From positions 147,137,487 to 147,201,486 of the forward strand of contig NC_051065.1 of NCBI RefSeq assembly GCF_004664715.2: a DNA stretch of 64,000 bases, written 5' to 3'. Position 1 is the first letter of the stretch. Each line of letters begins with the position of its first letter. The translations under genes and the position numbers were made by a program. The notes below the pieces were generated by a model. It saw nothing but the letters and a program-made list of their open reading frames with translations. It did no database searches and was not told the DNA's origin. Origin of the DNA: Peromyscus leucopus (lineage: Eukaryota > Chordata > Mammalia > Rodentia > Cricetidae). Shown here one piece after another: positions 1 through 10,936 of the stretch.

Positions 1-295
1 CTTCAAAATTGTGACCATACACAAGATATTTATAACAGAGGTAGGAATATATAGTGTAATATGCAATATGACAATAATCTTAAATATATATCAATATACA
101 GAATATCCTAAACAGAAGTAGAACATACATAAAATATGACAGATATAAATTTACATTTGCATCAATATACAAATATTTCAAATAAGAGTAGAAATATATG
201 TACATTATAACAAATATAGTTCTGTATTTGTATCAATATACAAATTATCTTAAACAGGAATATAAAAATAATTTACATTTGTATCAACATATAAG
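1..295. repeat. AT-rich diverged tandem repeat, unit about 51-72 bp
   Basis: The phrase 'atcaatataca', or a one-base variant, recurs near 89, 161, 232 and 283, so unit spacing is about 72, 71 and 51 bp. Each unit contains 'ttacattt' or a close variant before the next start. It lies at the downstream end of the minus-strand ERV and may belong to that element's 3' non-coding region (inference). Confidence 0.6.
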
Positions 296-1283
296 AATCC
301 ATAGCAGTGCAAATTATCTAAGGCTGCTATTTTACTAAATTTGTTTACTGGTATATACAGTAATCTACCATAATATCTTATACCCATCCATTCCATTTCT
401 TCTTTTCCCTTTTTTTAGGTGAATACTGAGTTTAATATTTTCTTCCACCCCCAACCCCATAACCATCATCCATAACCCTGAGAAATATGAAACCTTAGGG
501 AGAAGGGACATCGTTTTCTTAGAATTGTTTCCTGTTGTTTTGAGGGTGATGGTATCTCTGTTGGGTATTGTGAGAAAGCTCAGATAGTTGAATCTCAGTT
601 AGACTAACTGTAGATTCTGCAGCAAGTCTTAGAGTCGTGGGTAAGATTGTCTGAAATTCTAGCAAGAAGTGTAGTATGATGATGATTACCATGGCATCAT
701 TCTGGATTGGGTAGAGTAGTTGTTGTTGGGACCCCATCTTCCTTCTGGAGACTTCAGAGATTGCTATTGGAAAAACTTTTTTTTATCAAAATGGAAAGTT
801 TGGATATAAAGAGGATATAACATGTAAGAAAGGATTCTGAGAAATCAAGAGTGAGCATGGAGAGAATTAGAATCTTGAAGACAAAGGTCCCTTTTATTGG
901 TTTTCTTCTGTCCCACACCAGAGGGATCTTCTGATATGGGACTGAAGAATCTCTCAACCTTTTCTTTTAGCAATATGCTTGGGTTTAGAGAAGGAGTGAG
1001 CCAATTCCATTTCCAAAGCCAGCTTGGTTTATAATTGAATTGGAACCACAACTTTTCTAGATTGATAGAGATATAGATGTTAGACAGTGAGATTTTACCC
1101 TGTGTAGATTGGTACCAATAGATTCTTTTTATGCTGTAAACATCCAGATATCTAAGGCCTTATGATTTTTGGAATATGGGTATTTTCATTATCCTGGAAA
1201 GACAAAAACAGAACCCTACCCCAACCTTTGACTGTTAAATTTTTCTTACAACTTATAGAGATGTCACATTGGTGGATGATCTT
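296..1283 (-). mobile_element. 3' region of a class II ERV, degraded, no intact env
   Basis: This stretch directly follows the integrase remnant on the same strand, where env or 3' non-coding sequence is expected. Only short open frames exist (519-737 and 845-1051). A minus-strand start context reading 'aagatggggtcccaac' near 740 has a counterpart near 48550 ('aagatggggccccac'), within a similar ERV-like 3' region. I cannot assign a protein function, so ERV membership rests on position and on that shared block. Confidence 0.45.
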
Positions 1284-2117
1284 TTACTTCTCATCAAGGG
1301 TTTTCTCCTGTTTGAATTGAATTTTTATTAATTTTGTTGGTGTCCATAACTTTTGTTCTCCTGCAGAAATAAAAGAAAAACCCCTTCCCCAACATAGAAG
1401 ATATCCAGGTTTCCATTCTGAGGTCATCACATCCTTGAAATAAACCGGTTGGTTTAGCTCAGGAGTTTTGTCAGTCATCCAATGTCTCTCCGCAGCTGTT
1501 GTTCCTTTCTCATCAGCATTGAGAAAATTTAAGGTTAATAAAGCACAATGCAATCTATTTCTAGGAGTCATTGTTACCTGTTGCTGTTTATTTAACATCT
1601 CCTTTAAAAGTTCGATTGGATCTTTCTTTCTTTTTTTTTTTTTGTTTTTTTCGAGACAGGGTTTCTCTGTGTAGCTTTGCGCCTTTCCTGGAGCTCACTT
1701 GGTAGCCCAGGCTGGCCTAGAACTCACAGAGGTCCGCCTGGCTCTGCCTCCCGAGTGCTGGGATTAAAGGCGTGCGCCACCATGCCCGGCTTTTGATTGG
1801 ATCTTTCTATAACTGCTTGGCCTGTGGGATTGTGTGGTATACCTGTAACATGCTTTATGTTGTAATAAGCAAAGAATTATCTCATTTTATTGGAGACATA
1901 TGCTGGGCATTGTCTGTCTTAATTTGTACATGTATTCCCATGATGGCCATAACTTCTAATAGGTGTGTAATCACAGAATCAGCCTTTTCATAACTCATAG
2001 GAGTTGCCCATTGAAATCCTGAATAGGTGTCAATGGTATGATGTACATACTTTAATCTTGCAAATTCTGCAAAATGAAACACATTTGTTAGTCAATTTTA
2101 AGGTGTAAAATTATCAA
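1284..2117 (-). pseudogene. pol: Class II ERV integrase remnant, split by a B1
   Basis: Two minus-strand open pieces (1882-2082 and 1284-1598) belong to one integrase. The first contains 'HTIDTYSGFQWAT' and 'IKTDNA', the second catalytic-Asp region. The sequence just before the B1 reads 'TGQAVIERS' in another frame, the region of the third catalytic residue, Glu. The second piece holds the C-terminal domain ('KPGYLLCWGRG', 'LWTPTKLIKIQF'). The zinc-binding N-terminal domain and the first catalytic Asp are missing; an L1 3' end begins at about 2118 instead. A frame change plus the B1 at 1628-1794 make this clearly dead. Retroviral integrase inserts viral DNA into host chromosomes; nothing here could make that protein. 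Confidence 0.8.
1628..1794 (-). mobile_element. B1 SINE inside the ERV integrase
   Basis: A full-length B1 lies in antisense orientation with its poly-A seen as poly-T at the left. The 14-base target duplication 'gattggatctttct' flanks it at 1614-1627 and 1795-1808. The internal sequence 'gtagctttgcgcctttcctgg' is the form typical of cricetid rodents. It postdates the ERV it interrupts. Confidence 0.9.
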
Positions 2118-2700
2118 GTACTTTTTTTTCCTTTTATTTTATTTTACAATACCATTCAGTTCTACATATCAGTCATGGATTCCCTTGTTCTTCCCCTCCT
2201 GCCCCCTTCCCCTTCCCCCCAGCCCACCTCCCATTCCCACCTCCTCCAGGGCAAAGCCTCCCCCGAGGACTGAGATCGACCTGGTAGATTCAGTCCAGGT
2301 AGGTCCAGTCCCCTCCTCCCAGACTGAGCCAAGCGTCCCTGAATAAGCCCCAGGTTTCAAACAGCTAACTCATGCAATGAGCCCAGGACCTAGTACCACT
2401 GCCTAGATGCCTCCCAAACAGGTCAAGCCAATCAACTGTCTCAACTATTCAGAGGGCCTGATCCAGTTGGGGGCCCCTCAGCCTTTGGTTCATAGTTCAT
2501 GTGTTTCCATTCATTTGGCTATTTGTCCCTGTGCTTTATCCAACCTTGGTTTCAACAATTCTCGCTCATATAAACCCTCCTCTTTCTCGCTAATTAGACT
2601 CCCAGCACTCCACCCGGGGCCTAGCCGTGGATCTCTGCATCCAGATCCATCAGTTGTTGGATGGGGTTTCTGGCACGACTGTTAGGGTATTTGGCCATCC
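2118..2700 (-). mobile_element. 5'-truncated L1 3' end
   Basis: Starts with a T-rich tract (antisense poly-A). Pyrimidine-rich rodent L1 3' UTR sequence follows ('catggattcccttgttc', 'cagtccaggtaggtccagtcc', 'gttggatggggtttctgg'). A related antisense L1 3' end occurs at about 21230-21515. It sits between integrase and the LTR-like segment of the ERV. The right boundary is approximate. Confidence 0.7.
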
Positions 2701-3300
2701 ATACGCTTGTTTCCTAGCTTAACTTTCATGGTTTGGGGGGGCTGTAGTAGCACTGTTCAGCCAGCAGGAGGTATTGGTACAGCTCCAAAGCAGGGCCTGC
2801 TGGAGACTTTGGCTGGACAGCAGCTGAAGGAGGAGATGGTAGGGAGCTGGAGCCAGCACTCAGGGAGAAGGGGAATGCCTCGCTCACAGCGGGTTTTTGC
2901 TGGTCTGGGGGCTAAGCTAGGGAACTGAGACTGGACTAGCTGCTCCTTTTTTTTGGGAATAGAACCGTGTAGGCGTTCCCTGGTAATATGGAACTTTGCA
3001 GGTGAGTTTAGGTACCCACCAGCCGGGGAGGAAGCTGAGGGTGGGAGCCACCCAGGCCTTTGGAATTTGCCCCACATGAGCGCCAGATATTGGTGAAATT
3101 ATTAAGGCCACTCCACGTAGTTAAAAAGGAGGTTTATTTTGTGGGGTAACTTACAAATGAAGGGATAGGCTACAGGGTCTGGGGAAGACATAGCGCAGTC
3201 TGGTGGTGTTCTCTGGAGAACTCTGTTCAGTCTACGTTTAGCGTCCAGGGTTCAGGGAACTAAGAGAAGGTGATACATCTGGAGCTCGGGTCTTCAGGGC
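2701..3300 (-). mobile_element. Truncated ERV LTR plus leader with tRNA-Lys1,2-like primer site
   Basis: Read on the minus strand, 3300 to about 3087 looks like the end of an LTR: an AATAAA signal at 3133-3138, then a short U5. It is followed at 3085-3069 by 'tggcgctcatgtggggc', which resembles the primer-binding site complementary to tRNA-Lys1,2. About 370 bp of GC-rich leader-like sequence follows with no gag frame. It abuts the reverse-transcriptase remnant at about 3300, so it is either a second ERV inserted into the first or a recombination joint. Confidence 0.55.
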
Positions 3301-4450
3301 CCTCTGTTGGCCCTACCTTGTACCGAAGCCTCAATAGGGGTTAGAACTTCCAGACCAAAACTGAAATGGCTACCCACTACACAAGCTCTTTGCCAAGGTT
3401 CACTTTCTGCCCATAATTTTTCAATGTCCTCCTTAGTTAAAGGTACGACAATTTCTGCTGGGTCTATTCCTGCTAATTGACGAAGTCTCAATTTTCCTTT
3501 TAAAATAAAGTCAGAGATCTTTTCCACATAAGTTTTTAATTTTTACTCTGTTTATTTGGTATAAAAATCCATTCCAATATAATATCTTCACTCTGCATTA
3601 AAATTCCTGTAGGAGAATCCCTAGAGGGTAAAATAGTGAAAATGTAATCCAGTTTTGGATTGACAAGATCCCCAAGTCCTTCCTGTACTTCTTTCCTATG
3701 AAGGCCAATTCTTTCTCAGCTTCAGGTGATAATTCTCTTGGACTATTTAAGTCCTTGACACCTTCTAAGGTTTTGAACAAATTACTCAGTTCATCATTTT
3801 TTACCCCAGCAATTGATTGTATATGAAATATGTCTCCAAATAATCTTTGAAAGTCATTAAGAGTCTGTAATCGATCTTTCCTAATTTGCACCTTTTGGGG
3901 TCTAATTTTTTATAGCTCTATTTTATATCCTAAATAATTGATAGAATCTCCTCTTAGTATCTTTTCAGGAGCAATTTGTAATCCCCAGCAAGGCAAAATT
4001 TTCTTTACTTCTTCAAACATTCTTTCTAAAGTAGCTACATTTGAGTCAGCTAGTAAAATATCATCCATATAATGATAAATTATAGATTTAGGAAATTTTT
4101 TACATATCACTTCCAATGGCTGTTGTACAAAATATTGGCACAGGGTTAGGCTATTCAACATTCCCTGTGGGAGAACCCTTCATTGATATCTCTTAACTGG
4201 TTGAGAATTATTATAAGTAGGTACCGTGAAGGCAAATCTTTCTCTGTCTTTTCCTTGTAAGAGTATTGAAAAGAAACAACCTTTTAAATTGATACCTATA
4301 AGAGGCCATTCTTTAGGTAATAGAGTAGACAAAGGAATTCCAGATTGTAGAGAGCCCATTGGCTCAAATACTTCATTAATTGCTGTAAGGTCTGTTACCA
4401 TTCCCCATTTACCGCATTTCTTTTTATTAACAAATACAGAATTCTAAGGG
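3294..4450 (-). pseudogene. pol: ERV reverse transcriptase, broken
   Basis: Separate minus-strand frames carry successive parts of a class II ERV polymerase. They are an N-terminal finger segment (4180-4401, with 'VTDLTAINEVFEPMG'), the palm with the catalytic YMDD box (4060-4071 in 3910-4161) and thumb or connection segments (3598-3891, and 3294-3527 with 'EDIEKLWAESEPW'). RNase H is absent because the sequence jumps to an LTR at about 3300. Frameshifts and stops separate the pieces. A near-identical inverted copy lies at about 42240-43477. Confidence 0.85.
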
Positions 4451-4563
4451 CTCGTTGATTCTTCAATATGCTGAGCATTTAACTGCTACTGTACCAGCTC
4501 TTCTAAAGACTGTAGTTTCTCTGTTAAAGGCCATTGTTGAACCCATACAGGCTTGTCTGTTAA

Positions 4564-5040
4564 CTATTTTAAAGGTAGAACTGTTGATGTCTTTGAAAGA
4601 TCATCAGTTGTGCCTTGTTCTTGTGCAATCTGGATGGCTGGTGACCATTCATTAGAATAATACCTTCTAATATTTCTCTCAGAAACATGTGTTAATTTAT
4701 GATTTGTTTCTGAGGTTGGAGGGATGTTAATCTGAGTATTCCATTGTTGTAATAGGTCTCGTCCCCATAAAATCATAGGTATGTTAGCCACATATGGCTT
4801 TAATTTTCCTTTCTGTCCTTCTGGACCTATACATTTGAGCGATCTTGCACTCTGTTTCACTTGAGATAATGTTCCAGTCCCTAACCGCTGAACGTTTACC
4901 ACCTGAAGAGGCCAAGTTGGATGCCAAAGTTCTGGTGCAATTATTGTCACATCTGCACCTGTGTCTACTAAACCAGACAACAAAACATCATTTATTAGTA
5001 TTTTTAATTTTAGTCTTTGTTCATTTATAGAAGTTTGCAA
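4564..5040 (-). pseudogene. pro: ERV aspartic protease region
   Basis: A 158-residue open frame contains the retropepsin active site 'LVDTGADVTII' (D at residue 26) and, later, 'ILWGRDLLQQW', the flap-distal block usual in class II ERVs. The length suits a protease plus a C-terminal extension. Retropepsins cleave the Gag-Pro-Pol precursor. This frame is open, but gag upstream and pol downstream are disrupted. The copy in contig 2 is split by an indel near 41835. Confidence 0.85.
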
Positions 5041-6300
5041 AAAAAATTGCTTTATGGGTTCTCCTGAATTTTCTCTCTACCTCAGCTGTTCTATCACCCC
5101 AAGCAGCCTGGTTTATTCCAATGGGCATTTGGTTATTTAATTGCACTGAGTAGGGTGTAATTTCTTCTATGATGGCAGGAAATGTCTGAACTGGATTTGC
5201 TGTGGGGGCCTGCCTGAGGCCCCTATGGGAGTTTCCTGAGGACAGAGGCAAAGGATTACTTTGTCTGTCCCTTGTTGATCTATATTCATTGGTCCATTGT
5301 TTACCATTTCCACACCTTCTGTATACTCCAGAAAGGAGGGGGATTCTGTTGCTGTTCCTGGAATAAAAATTCTTTCTAGGAAGCCCCTGTTTACATTCCC
5401 TTTTCAAATGACCTTGCTTTCCATACCCAAAACATCTGACATTCTTCAAAACTTTTGAAATTGCTTCTCCTATCCACATATCAACATGGTCATGAGACTC
5501 AGAATTAATTTTGTTCATTATCCAATCCTACAAGGGAGCAGATCTTGCCTTTAACAGCCTAAATGTTCTTTTGCATGCTGCATTCATGTTCTCAAAAGCC
5601 AAAGATTCAATTATTATCTGTCTAGCTTCTGAATTTGGGACCATTCTCTTTATTGCTAAAGATAGCCTTTGTAGGAAATTCATGAAGGATTGTTTCAGGC
5701 CCTGTATAACTTTTGTGAATGACTCAATTTTCTTTCCTGCTTCCTCAATTATGTCCCATGCATTCATGGCTGCCCTGCAGCATAGAATTAAGATTTGGTT
5801 ATCATATAAATATTGTCTTTGTATTTAAATATATTGGCCTTCTCCAAGAAGCTGATCCTGGGAAATTTCCACACCTTTAGCTCTCCATTGACTTCCTATG
5901 GTCTCAGCCTCATTTCTGTACCACATCTGCCACTGCAGATGTGCTCTGGTTTCCAGGACAGCAGTTACTAATTCTTTCCAGTCTTGAGGATTAATCCTAT
6001 CACAAGTTGACCAGAAGTTTGACATTTGCTTTACAAATGGAGAATGTATGCCATAAGATACTAGCCTCCTTAAACCTCCTTAAATCTAACATTTCAACTG
6101 GAGTCCAATTAGTTTGTACATGCCCTTCATTAGGTAGTTGCTGTATGGTTACTGGATAAATTAAGTTTGATTGTTTGAAAACAGGCTGTCTTTCTGTAAC
6201 CTTATAATCCAATCAAGAAATAATTTCACCCTTAAATTCTTTTGTCTGAGTCTGAGTTTCTCTATAATTCATTTTAACAGGTTTTTCTAAAGCTTTTATC
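5021..6300 (-). pseudogene. gag: ERV gag remnant (capsid and nucleocapsid)
   Basis: Minus-strand frames 6000-6212, 5825-6025, 5528-5767 and 5021-5518 give capsid followed by nucleocapsid. Capsid hallmarks include 'WTPVEMLDLRRFKEA' and 'STCDRINPQDWKELV'. In the nucleocapsid the first zinc knuckle reads C29-x2-Y32-x4-H37-x4-C42, so the second cysteine is replaced by tyrosine. A possible second knuckle has lost its His and last Cys. No matrix domain is visible upstream; about 700 bp of non-coding leader is found instead. Several frame changes confirm it is inactive. Confidence 0.8.
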
Positions 6301-7030
6301 TTGGCACTTAAATTGACTATCTTTTTAAATTGTAAAATTTACAATTTAATAAGTAAACAAATAATATGCATAATTGATGTTACATACATCCCATCAACAT
6401 TAATCTTTTCATGTAATTGTTCCATTTTTCAGACTGCCTAATGTTTTATCAGATAAAGATCAATATCCCTCCATTGTAAAAATATTTCCCACTTTTTTAA
6501 CGTGGGAAAAATTTTTCTCTTTTAAGTAATGTCTCCCTTTAAGATATCTGATATCTTAATTGACTTACCAAATCTGCGTAGAACAGTAGAAGTCTGAGAA
6601 AATTTCAAAAGACTACCTAGCCTGGTTGCAGAGAGAGAGAGGAGAGGGAGAGGGAGAGGGAAAGGGAGAGAGAGAGAGGAGAGAGAGAGAGGGAGAGGAG
6701 AGAGGAGAGGGAGAGGAGAGAGAGCCTACTATTTACCAGGAGAGGAGAAAAAAGCTAAAAGCCATATCCAGCCATGTTTTCTGGCTAAAAGGTAAAAGTC
6801 CAGCCATGTGCTCCTGCTTGAGCCAATTCCGGCTCAAGCTCCAGTTCCCTTAAGCTCCAACCACATGAGTTGGCAATCTGGCCACAAGCAGCTCTAGCTG
6901 TGTATAACCACTTGTGGCTACTGTCAAGTGCAGCTCTGACTGCATGCAGCTGGATTGCTTATAGCTCCGGCCAGGCCTGGGAATGTAACCCCTGGCCTGT
7001 GAGGCCACCAATGGTTTTATTAATGAATTC
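6301..7030 (-). mobile_element. ERV 5' leader without matrix domain
   Basis: AT-rich then GA-rich sequence between the primer site and capsid. No protein similarity was recognised. It contains the purine microsatellite listed separately. Confidence 0.5.
6630..6727. repeat. (GAGAGG)n-type purine microsatellite
   Basis: About 95 bp of GA/GGA repeats in the ERV leader. The inverted copy at about 39963-40075 differs in length and phase, as expected for an unstable simple repeat. Confidence 0.9.
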
Positions 7031-7474
7031 TTGCCACATAGGTGCCAAATATGGATGAAATGCTAAACAGTCTTAGTAAATAAGAAACAGAGCCAAATAC
7101 AGAAGAAATAGACAAAGAGATCACAGCAATCGCCACGACTAGCTTTAGCTTACCACCAGCAGTAGCTTCCCCAGAGAGAGCTTCTTCCTGTCTGATTTGT
7201 GTCTTTACTGCCTTTCTGTTCTGCCTTCTCATTGGCTCTAAGCCCAGCCACATGACTTCCTTATCACTGCCTGTCTATACAGACCTCCAGGTCTCTGGTT
7301 GGTACTGGGATTAAAGGCTGGTGTCACCACACTTGGCTGTGTCCTTGACTACAGGGAGACTCTGCTGCCCTGTGATCAGATTAAGGGCGTGTGCTACCAC
7401 TACCAGACTTCTGCTTAATGGCTATTTGATCTCTGATCCCCAGGCAACTTTATTAACATGCAAATATCACCACA
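7031..7474 (-). mobile_element. 5' LTR and primer site of the left-arm ERV
   Basis: On the minus strand the LTR starts 'tgtggtgatatttgcatg' at 7474 and ends near 7052. 'tggcacctatgtggcaa' follows at 7047-7031, a decayed tRNA-Lys-like primer site in the right place. Its U3 contains a stretch resembling B1 ('agcctttaatcccagtacc' in plus sense of the element). The same LTR family occurs at 14889-15706, about 23845-24297 and 31048-31856. This LTR position ties the family to the gag-pro-pol remnant downstream. Confidence 0.75.
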
Positions 7475-8094
7475 CATACACAAATGAGAAATATTTGTTG
7501 TTGTAAGCCACTTGAATATTATGCATCGCTTATTGTAGTGTGTGAGAGAGATATGATAATTTTAGAAATATATTTTGCTGAGAGGGTAAAATCGCTGAGC
7601 ATCTGTGATTGGAGTGAAGTGGTGTGTAGGCATATTTATCACTATGGAAATACTCGATAGATTCAATAATTACACAGGACTTCATTTTCTATCATATCTT
7701 ATTTCCCTCCTTGTGGTACCTCAGTTACTTAGTAACTTACTGAATAAAGAATGGTGTAGGGAGGGCAAGGAAGTGTCTGTGGAAGGGTCAGGTGTGGGGC
7801 AGCAATGGTCTGCCCCAGGGTCTGGGTGACCATGCTAAGGGTTGGCTTGACAGTAGAACTGGAGCCCAAGCAGTGAGGGGAATGTGAGCATGCTGGTGAG
7901 AAAGTGGCTGGATTCAGGAGAGAGTCTCCAAGCAGCAGTCTGGTGTGAGACCTCAGAGCCTGAGAGGTGAGGAGGGCAGCTATGCTATGGAATGGTCACT
8001 TGTAGGGAGTCTGTGCTCCAGCATGGTGAGGAGAATATCAACTCATTAGGTGTGAGGCATTTACCCACCAACTCTACAGCTCCCTAGAGTTTTC
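7475..8094. other. No recognisable gene or repeat
   Basis: Single-copy-looking sequence apart from its inverted counterpart in contig 2 (about 38590-39213). No convincing coding frame or RNA was seen. Confidence 0.5.
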
Positions 8095-8403
8095 TTGAGT
8101 GTGAGCAGCAGGAAATATTAGATAGAAGGATTTATAGTGGAGAATCTTGCAGAGATAAACAGATAGAAAATAAAGGATAGCCTCGAGAGGGCCTGGAACC
8201 TTTTCCAGTGGGCCCCGACTGTCTCTGCCCCAGGGTTTTTATAGAGATGCTAAGGGGTGGAGCAAAAGACCTCCTCCCCCAGCACAGCCAAGTGCAGACC
8301 ATCTCAGACACCTGCACTCAGGTCCGTGGTCCTAATCATCCTCTATACAGACCTGCTGGGTAAAGCCACGAGGAACCCAGGAACCCGAGAACAGGCTCCC
8401 ACA
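8095..8403 (-). mobile_element. Probable solo LTR (ERVL/MaLR-like)
   Basis: On the minus strand it begins 'tgtgggagcctgttctc' at 8403 and contains a TATA-like 'ctctataaaaacc'. It then reads into 'ggcagagacagtcgggg' and 'atcctttattttc'. The architecture (TG start, central TATA box, downstream A/T-rich signal) fits a short LTR; family assignment is from memory and tentative. It is about 1.1 kb upstream of the lectin exon 1. The copy in contig 2 is at 38289-38590. Confidence 0.5.
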
Positions 8404-9234
8404 ATTAGGTCACTTCTTGTGGGGAGTCAGAACTGCAAATAGGTTAGGAGAGGGTTCTGATGGAGGAACTGGGCATTTGGAAGGGTTAAGAGGGCACCTG
8501 TGCAGAGTATTGGCTCCATAGTGAGTTGGGATTCAGAGGCTCATAATGTTGCATAGGGTAGCCTAAGCATGGGTAAAGTATGTGTGTGTGTGGGCCGTGT
8601 TATGTGTATGAACATGGGAGTGGCTAGAGGAGATTTTAAGAAGTGAAGTGTTTGGAAGAGTTGGAGGATGAGCATGTGGGTATGAGCTGGACAATGTCTA
8701 CAGGAGGAACTCAAATGATCCCATTTTTAGCAACTAGTTTAAGTTTCCCCTCTGGTACAGTGTGATTAATTCTCCCAACTGTTTGCAACAGTGCTGTGAA
8801 ACCAAAAGGATCAAGGCTGGTGCTGAGCAGTGCAGGGATCAAGGGAAGAGAGGCATGAGGAAAGAGACAGCCTCCTCCCACAGCTGCTAACCAGAGCTGT
8901 GTCAGGATGTGGCTAGTGGCAGTGAGTGGTGAGTGCCCATGACTGAGTTATGAAGACAGTGGGAAGCAGAGAGCTCAGAGGAGCAGCTTCAGAAGCACTA
9001 GGATGTGAGCTTTGCCTTCCCTCTGCTGGAGGCAGCTGAGTGGGAAGTGGGAGCCCACACAATGGTGAGGGGCCAATGGTCATCTAGGATGTGGTGTCAG
9101 AACTTGGCTGTTCAGTCAAAATGGATGTTGTCGTGCCTTAAGTGTTTGCTCACGTTGTCCAGTTTGCCAGAAACCACGTTTGCATACAGATGCACATGAA
9201 CTTATGTTTGCTGCAGAGTGTCTTAGGACAGAGT
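8404..9234. other. Upstream flank of the lectin gene
   Basis: Mixed-composition sequence with a short TG-rich patch near 8580. No repeat or gene was identified. Probably 5' flanking DNA of the Clec4a-like gene. Confidence 0.4.
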
Positions 9235-9330
9235 TTTCTCACAGCATGGTTCCTCTTCTCTCCTCCTTCCTAATTCTTTCCTTCCCCCTTTGAGTTCCCT
9301 CTTTATAGTATTTGCATATCGTGCTGAGTA
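9235..9330 (+). promoter_or_regulatory. Candidate proximal promoter with octamer and ETS-like motifs
   Basis: A pyrimidine tract (GGAA-rich on the minus strand, compatible with ETS/PU.1 sites) precedes a perfect octamer motif 'atttgcat' at 9310-9317, about 210 bp before the exon 1 ATG. Octamer and PU.1 sites are common in leukocyte-specific promoters and often occur without a classical TATA box. This is motif reading only and the transcription start is unknown. Confidence 0.3.
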
Positions 9331-9527
9331 GGTTCAGACGCTACAATTCTTAATTTGGTGTTTGAAGATGTTGCATCTCTGTATGTGACCTGAGTGATTC
9401 CGTGTTGTGGTTTCTCATTCTCATATGGGATATCCCATCTGGAAATACCTCTTCTCATATATAATTGTGTGATATGACAATTTATCGCTGTGTTTGGTTC
9501 TCACATACCACGAGTTTTAGGCAGGAG

Positions 9528-9615
9528 ATGAGGTGTGTTTCTGAAATCACCTATGCAGAAGTGAAATTCAAGAATGAATCCAACTCCTCAGGCACCTACT
9601 CAGATTCTGCTACAG
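9528..9615 (+). CDS. Clec4a-like: Clec4a/DCIR-like receptor, coding exon 1 (ITIM tail)
   Basis: Encodes 29 residues beginning 'MRCVSEITYAEVKFKNES' and ends with a donor 'acag|gtaaaa', leaving phase 1. 'ITYAEV' fits the ITIM consensus (I/V/L/S)xYxx(L/V), the inhibitory phosphotyrosine motif that recruits SHP phosphatases in DCIR (CLEC4A). The following residues strongly resemble the cytoplasmic tail of rodent Clec4a proteins. The chosen ATG is the closest to the conserved 'SEITYAEV'. An upstream in-frame ATG at 9465 keeps the frame open, but I favour the shorter start by family length. DCIR is a type II membrane C-type lectin of myeloid and B cells; its cluster (APLEC) contains several paralogues, so the exact member is undecided. 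Exons 2 and 3 follow on the same strand. No carbohydrate-recognition exon was found, so gene completeness is doubtful. Confidence 0.85.
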
Positions 9616-10816
9616 GTAAAAAAAATTCTGGACTTAATGTTGGGGGAAGGATAAAGGAAGAGTCAATAATAAACTATGGGTGATGTTGGTTACTAATCCT
9701 CTCAGTGCTCATGCCTGGGATTTTACTGGAGTCTCAGGGGATTGAATTTTTTGTAGAGTGACTTTAAGGGTTGTAGAGTTTTCTAGTGGGAAAGAAAAGC
9801 TTGCTTGGCATGGTTTTTGCTCTTGCCATTTACAGAAACTATACCTTGTATCTTGTACTCTTGTAAATATATATTGTATATAGCCTTTCCTGCTTTATAA
9901 AAATGAACATAAACTGAAATCATACTTTTCAATATTGAGCTTTTCCCCTCTATTTTGACAGTATATTGTAACTTTATGAAAACTGTTTCTGTGTGGAGCT
10001 CTTATCTTGAAGGAGCTGTTTCTTTTTTTACTATAGATCAAAGCAGAGCCTCTCCCTCGGTAGGCAGTTGCCCTCCACTAAATTTACCTTCATCTAGCAA
10101 ATGGTTTCCAGTCTTGAGCCAGTGACTAGCAGACTGACCATATGCTAAAGAAGTGGAATATGATTAGAGATATTTACCTTTTATTGTATATGTGTCTTTA
10201 ATGTTCAGACAGTCTGGAAGGTATTAGAATATATCCTGCTGCAACCACAGTAAAGAACACCAAGAAAACAAGGTGACGTGAAAATGTACCTACAAGACAG
10301 TGTAAAAGGAAAGTCACAGGCAGATGACAGTACTTATGTTGTGTTTTTATGTGGGAAAACATACTATATGTACATCCTTTAAAATTTGCTGAAAGGGCCA
10401 GTGTGGTGTAATTCCAGCACTCCGGAGGCAGAGGCAGGAGGATCACCGAGGATTTGGGGCCAGCCTGGTCTACATATTGAGTTGCAGACCAGCCTGATCT
10501 ACATATTGAGATCCTAGTCCATTACATCTCCCATCACCAAAGAGAACTTGCTGAAAGGATTTGATCAAAGAGTTTTTGTGGATATATATTCAAATTATTT
10601 TTCATATCTCAAAATATTAATACCAGTTATTTCAATACTATGTGTATTTTTATGGATTTTGTACAGATTTTCCAATGGACATTATTTTCTTATTATTTTA
10701 AATGTTTAAACTATTAGTAATTATGTGACATAGAGAATACGGAGATGGGGAGGGAGGAAAAGCAGAAACAAGGATGAAACTTAATACTCATGAAATGAAT
10801 ATGGTTCTCCTTCCAG
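9616..10816 (+). other. Lectin gene intron 1
   Basis: 1.2 kb bounded by GT (9616) and AG (10816, preceded by 'ctccttccag'). It contains one B1-like SINE and is otherwise AT-rich with no coding potential. Confidence 0.7.
10394..10520 (+). mobile_element. Old B1-like SINE
   Basis: Sense-orientation sequence with 'attccagcactccggaggcagaggcaggagg' type content and 'ggccagcctggtctacat', partly duplicated at its 3' part. Diverged. The inverted copy is at about 36221-36347. Confidence 0.75.
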
Positions 10817-10936
10817 CTCCCAAAATGAAGCCCACCCCTCATCTAAGTAAGCCTGGTGGTTGCCCCTCACTGTTGTTTATATCACTGATGACACTTTTCC
10901 TCCTGTTGGCAATCTCATTTTTGGTTGCTTTTATCT
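10817..10936 (+). CDS. Clec4a-like: Clec4a/DCIR-like receptor, coding exon 2 (membrane anchor)
   Basis: A 120-nt exon between 'ttccag' and 'gtaagt', phase 1 at both ends, so it joins exon 1 in frame. It encodes about 40 residues: a short juxtamembrane part with 'KPGGCPSLLFISLM', then a hydrophobic run 'LFLLLAISFLVAFI' that serves as signal anchor in a type II receptor. Exon size, phase and the anchor sequence match the second coding exon of rodent Clec4a genes. The copy in contig 2 is also exactly 120 nt. No disabling change is visible in this exon. Confidence 0.85.

Noticed and set aside
1..295. Regularly spaced repeats considered as a CRISPR array
   Set aside because: Units are diverged along their whole length, AT-rich, without constant repeats and unique spacers, in a rodent genome. 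It is a decayed tandem repeat.
6626..6853. Arg/Glu-rich frame
   Set aside because: Translation of a GA microsatellite in the ERV leader.
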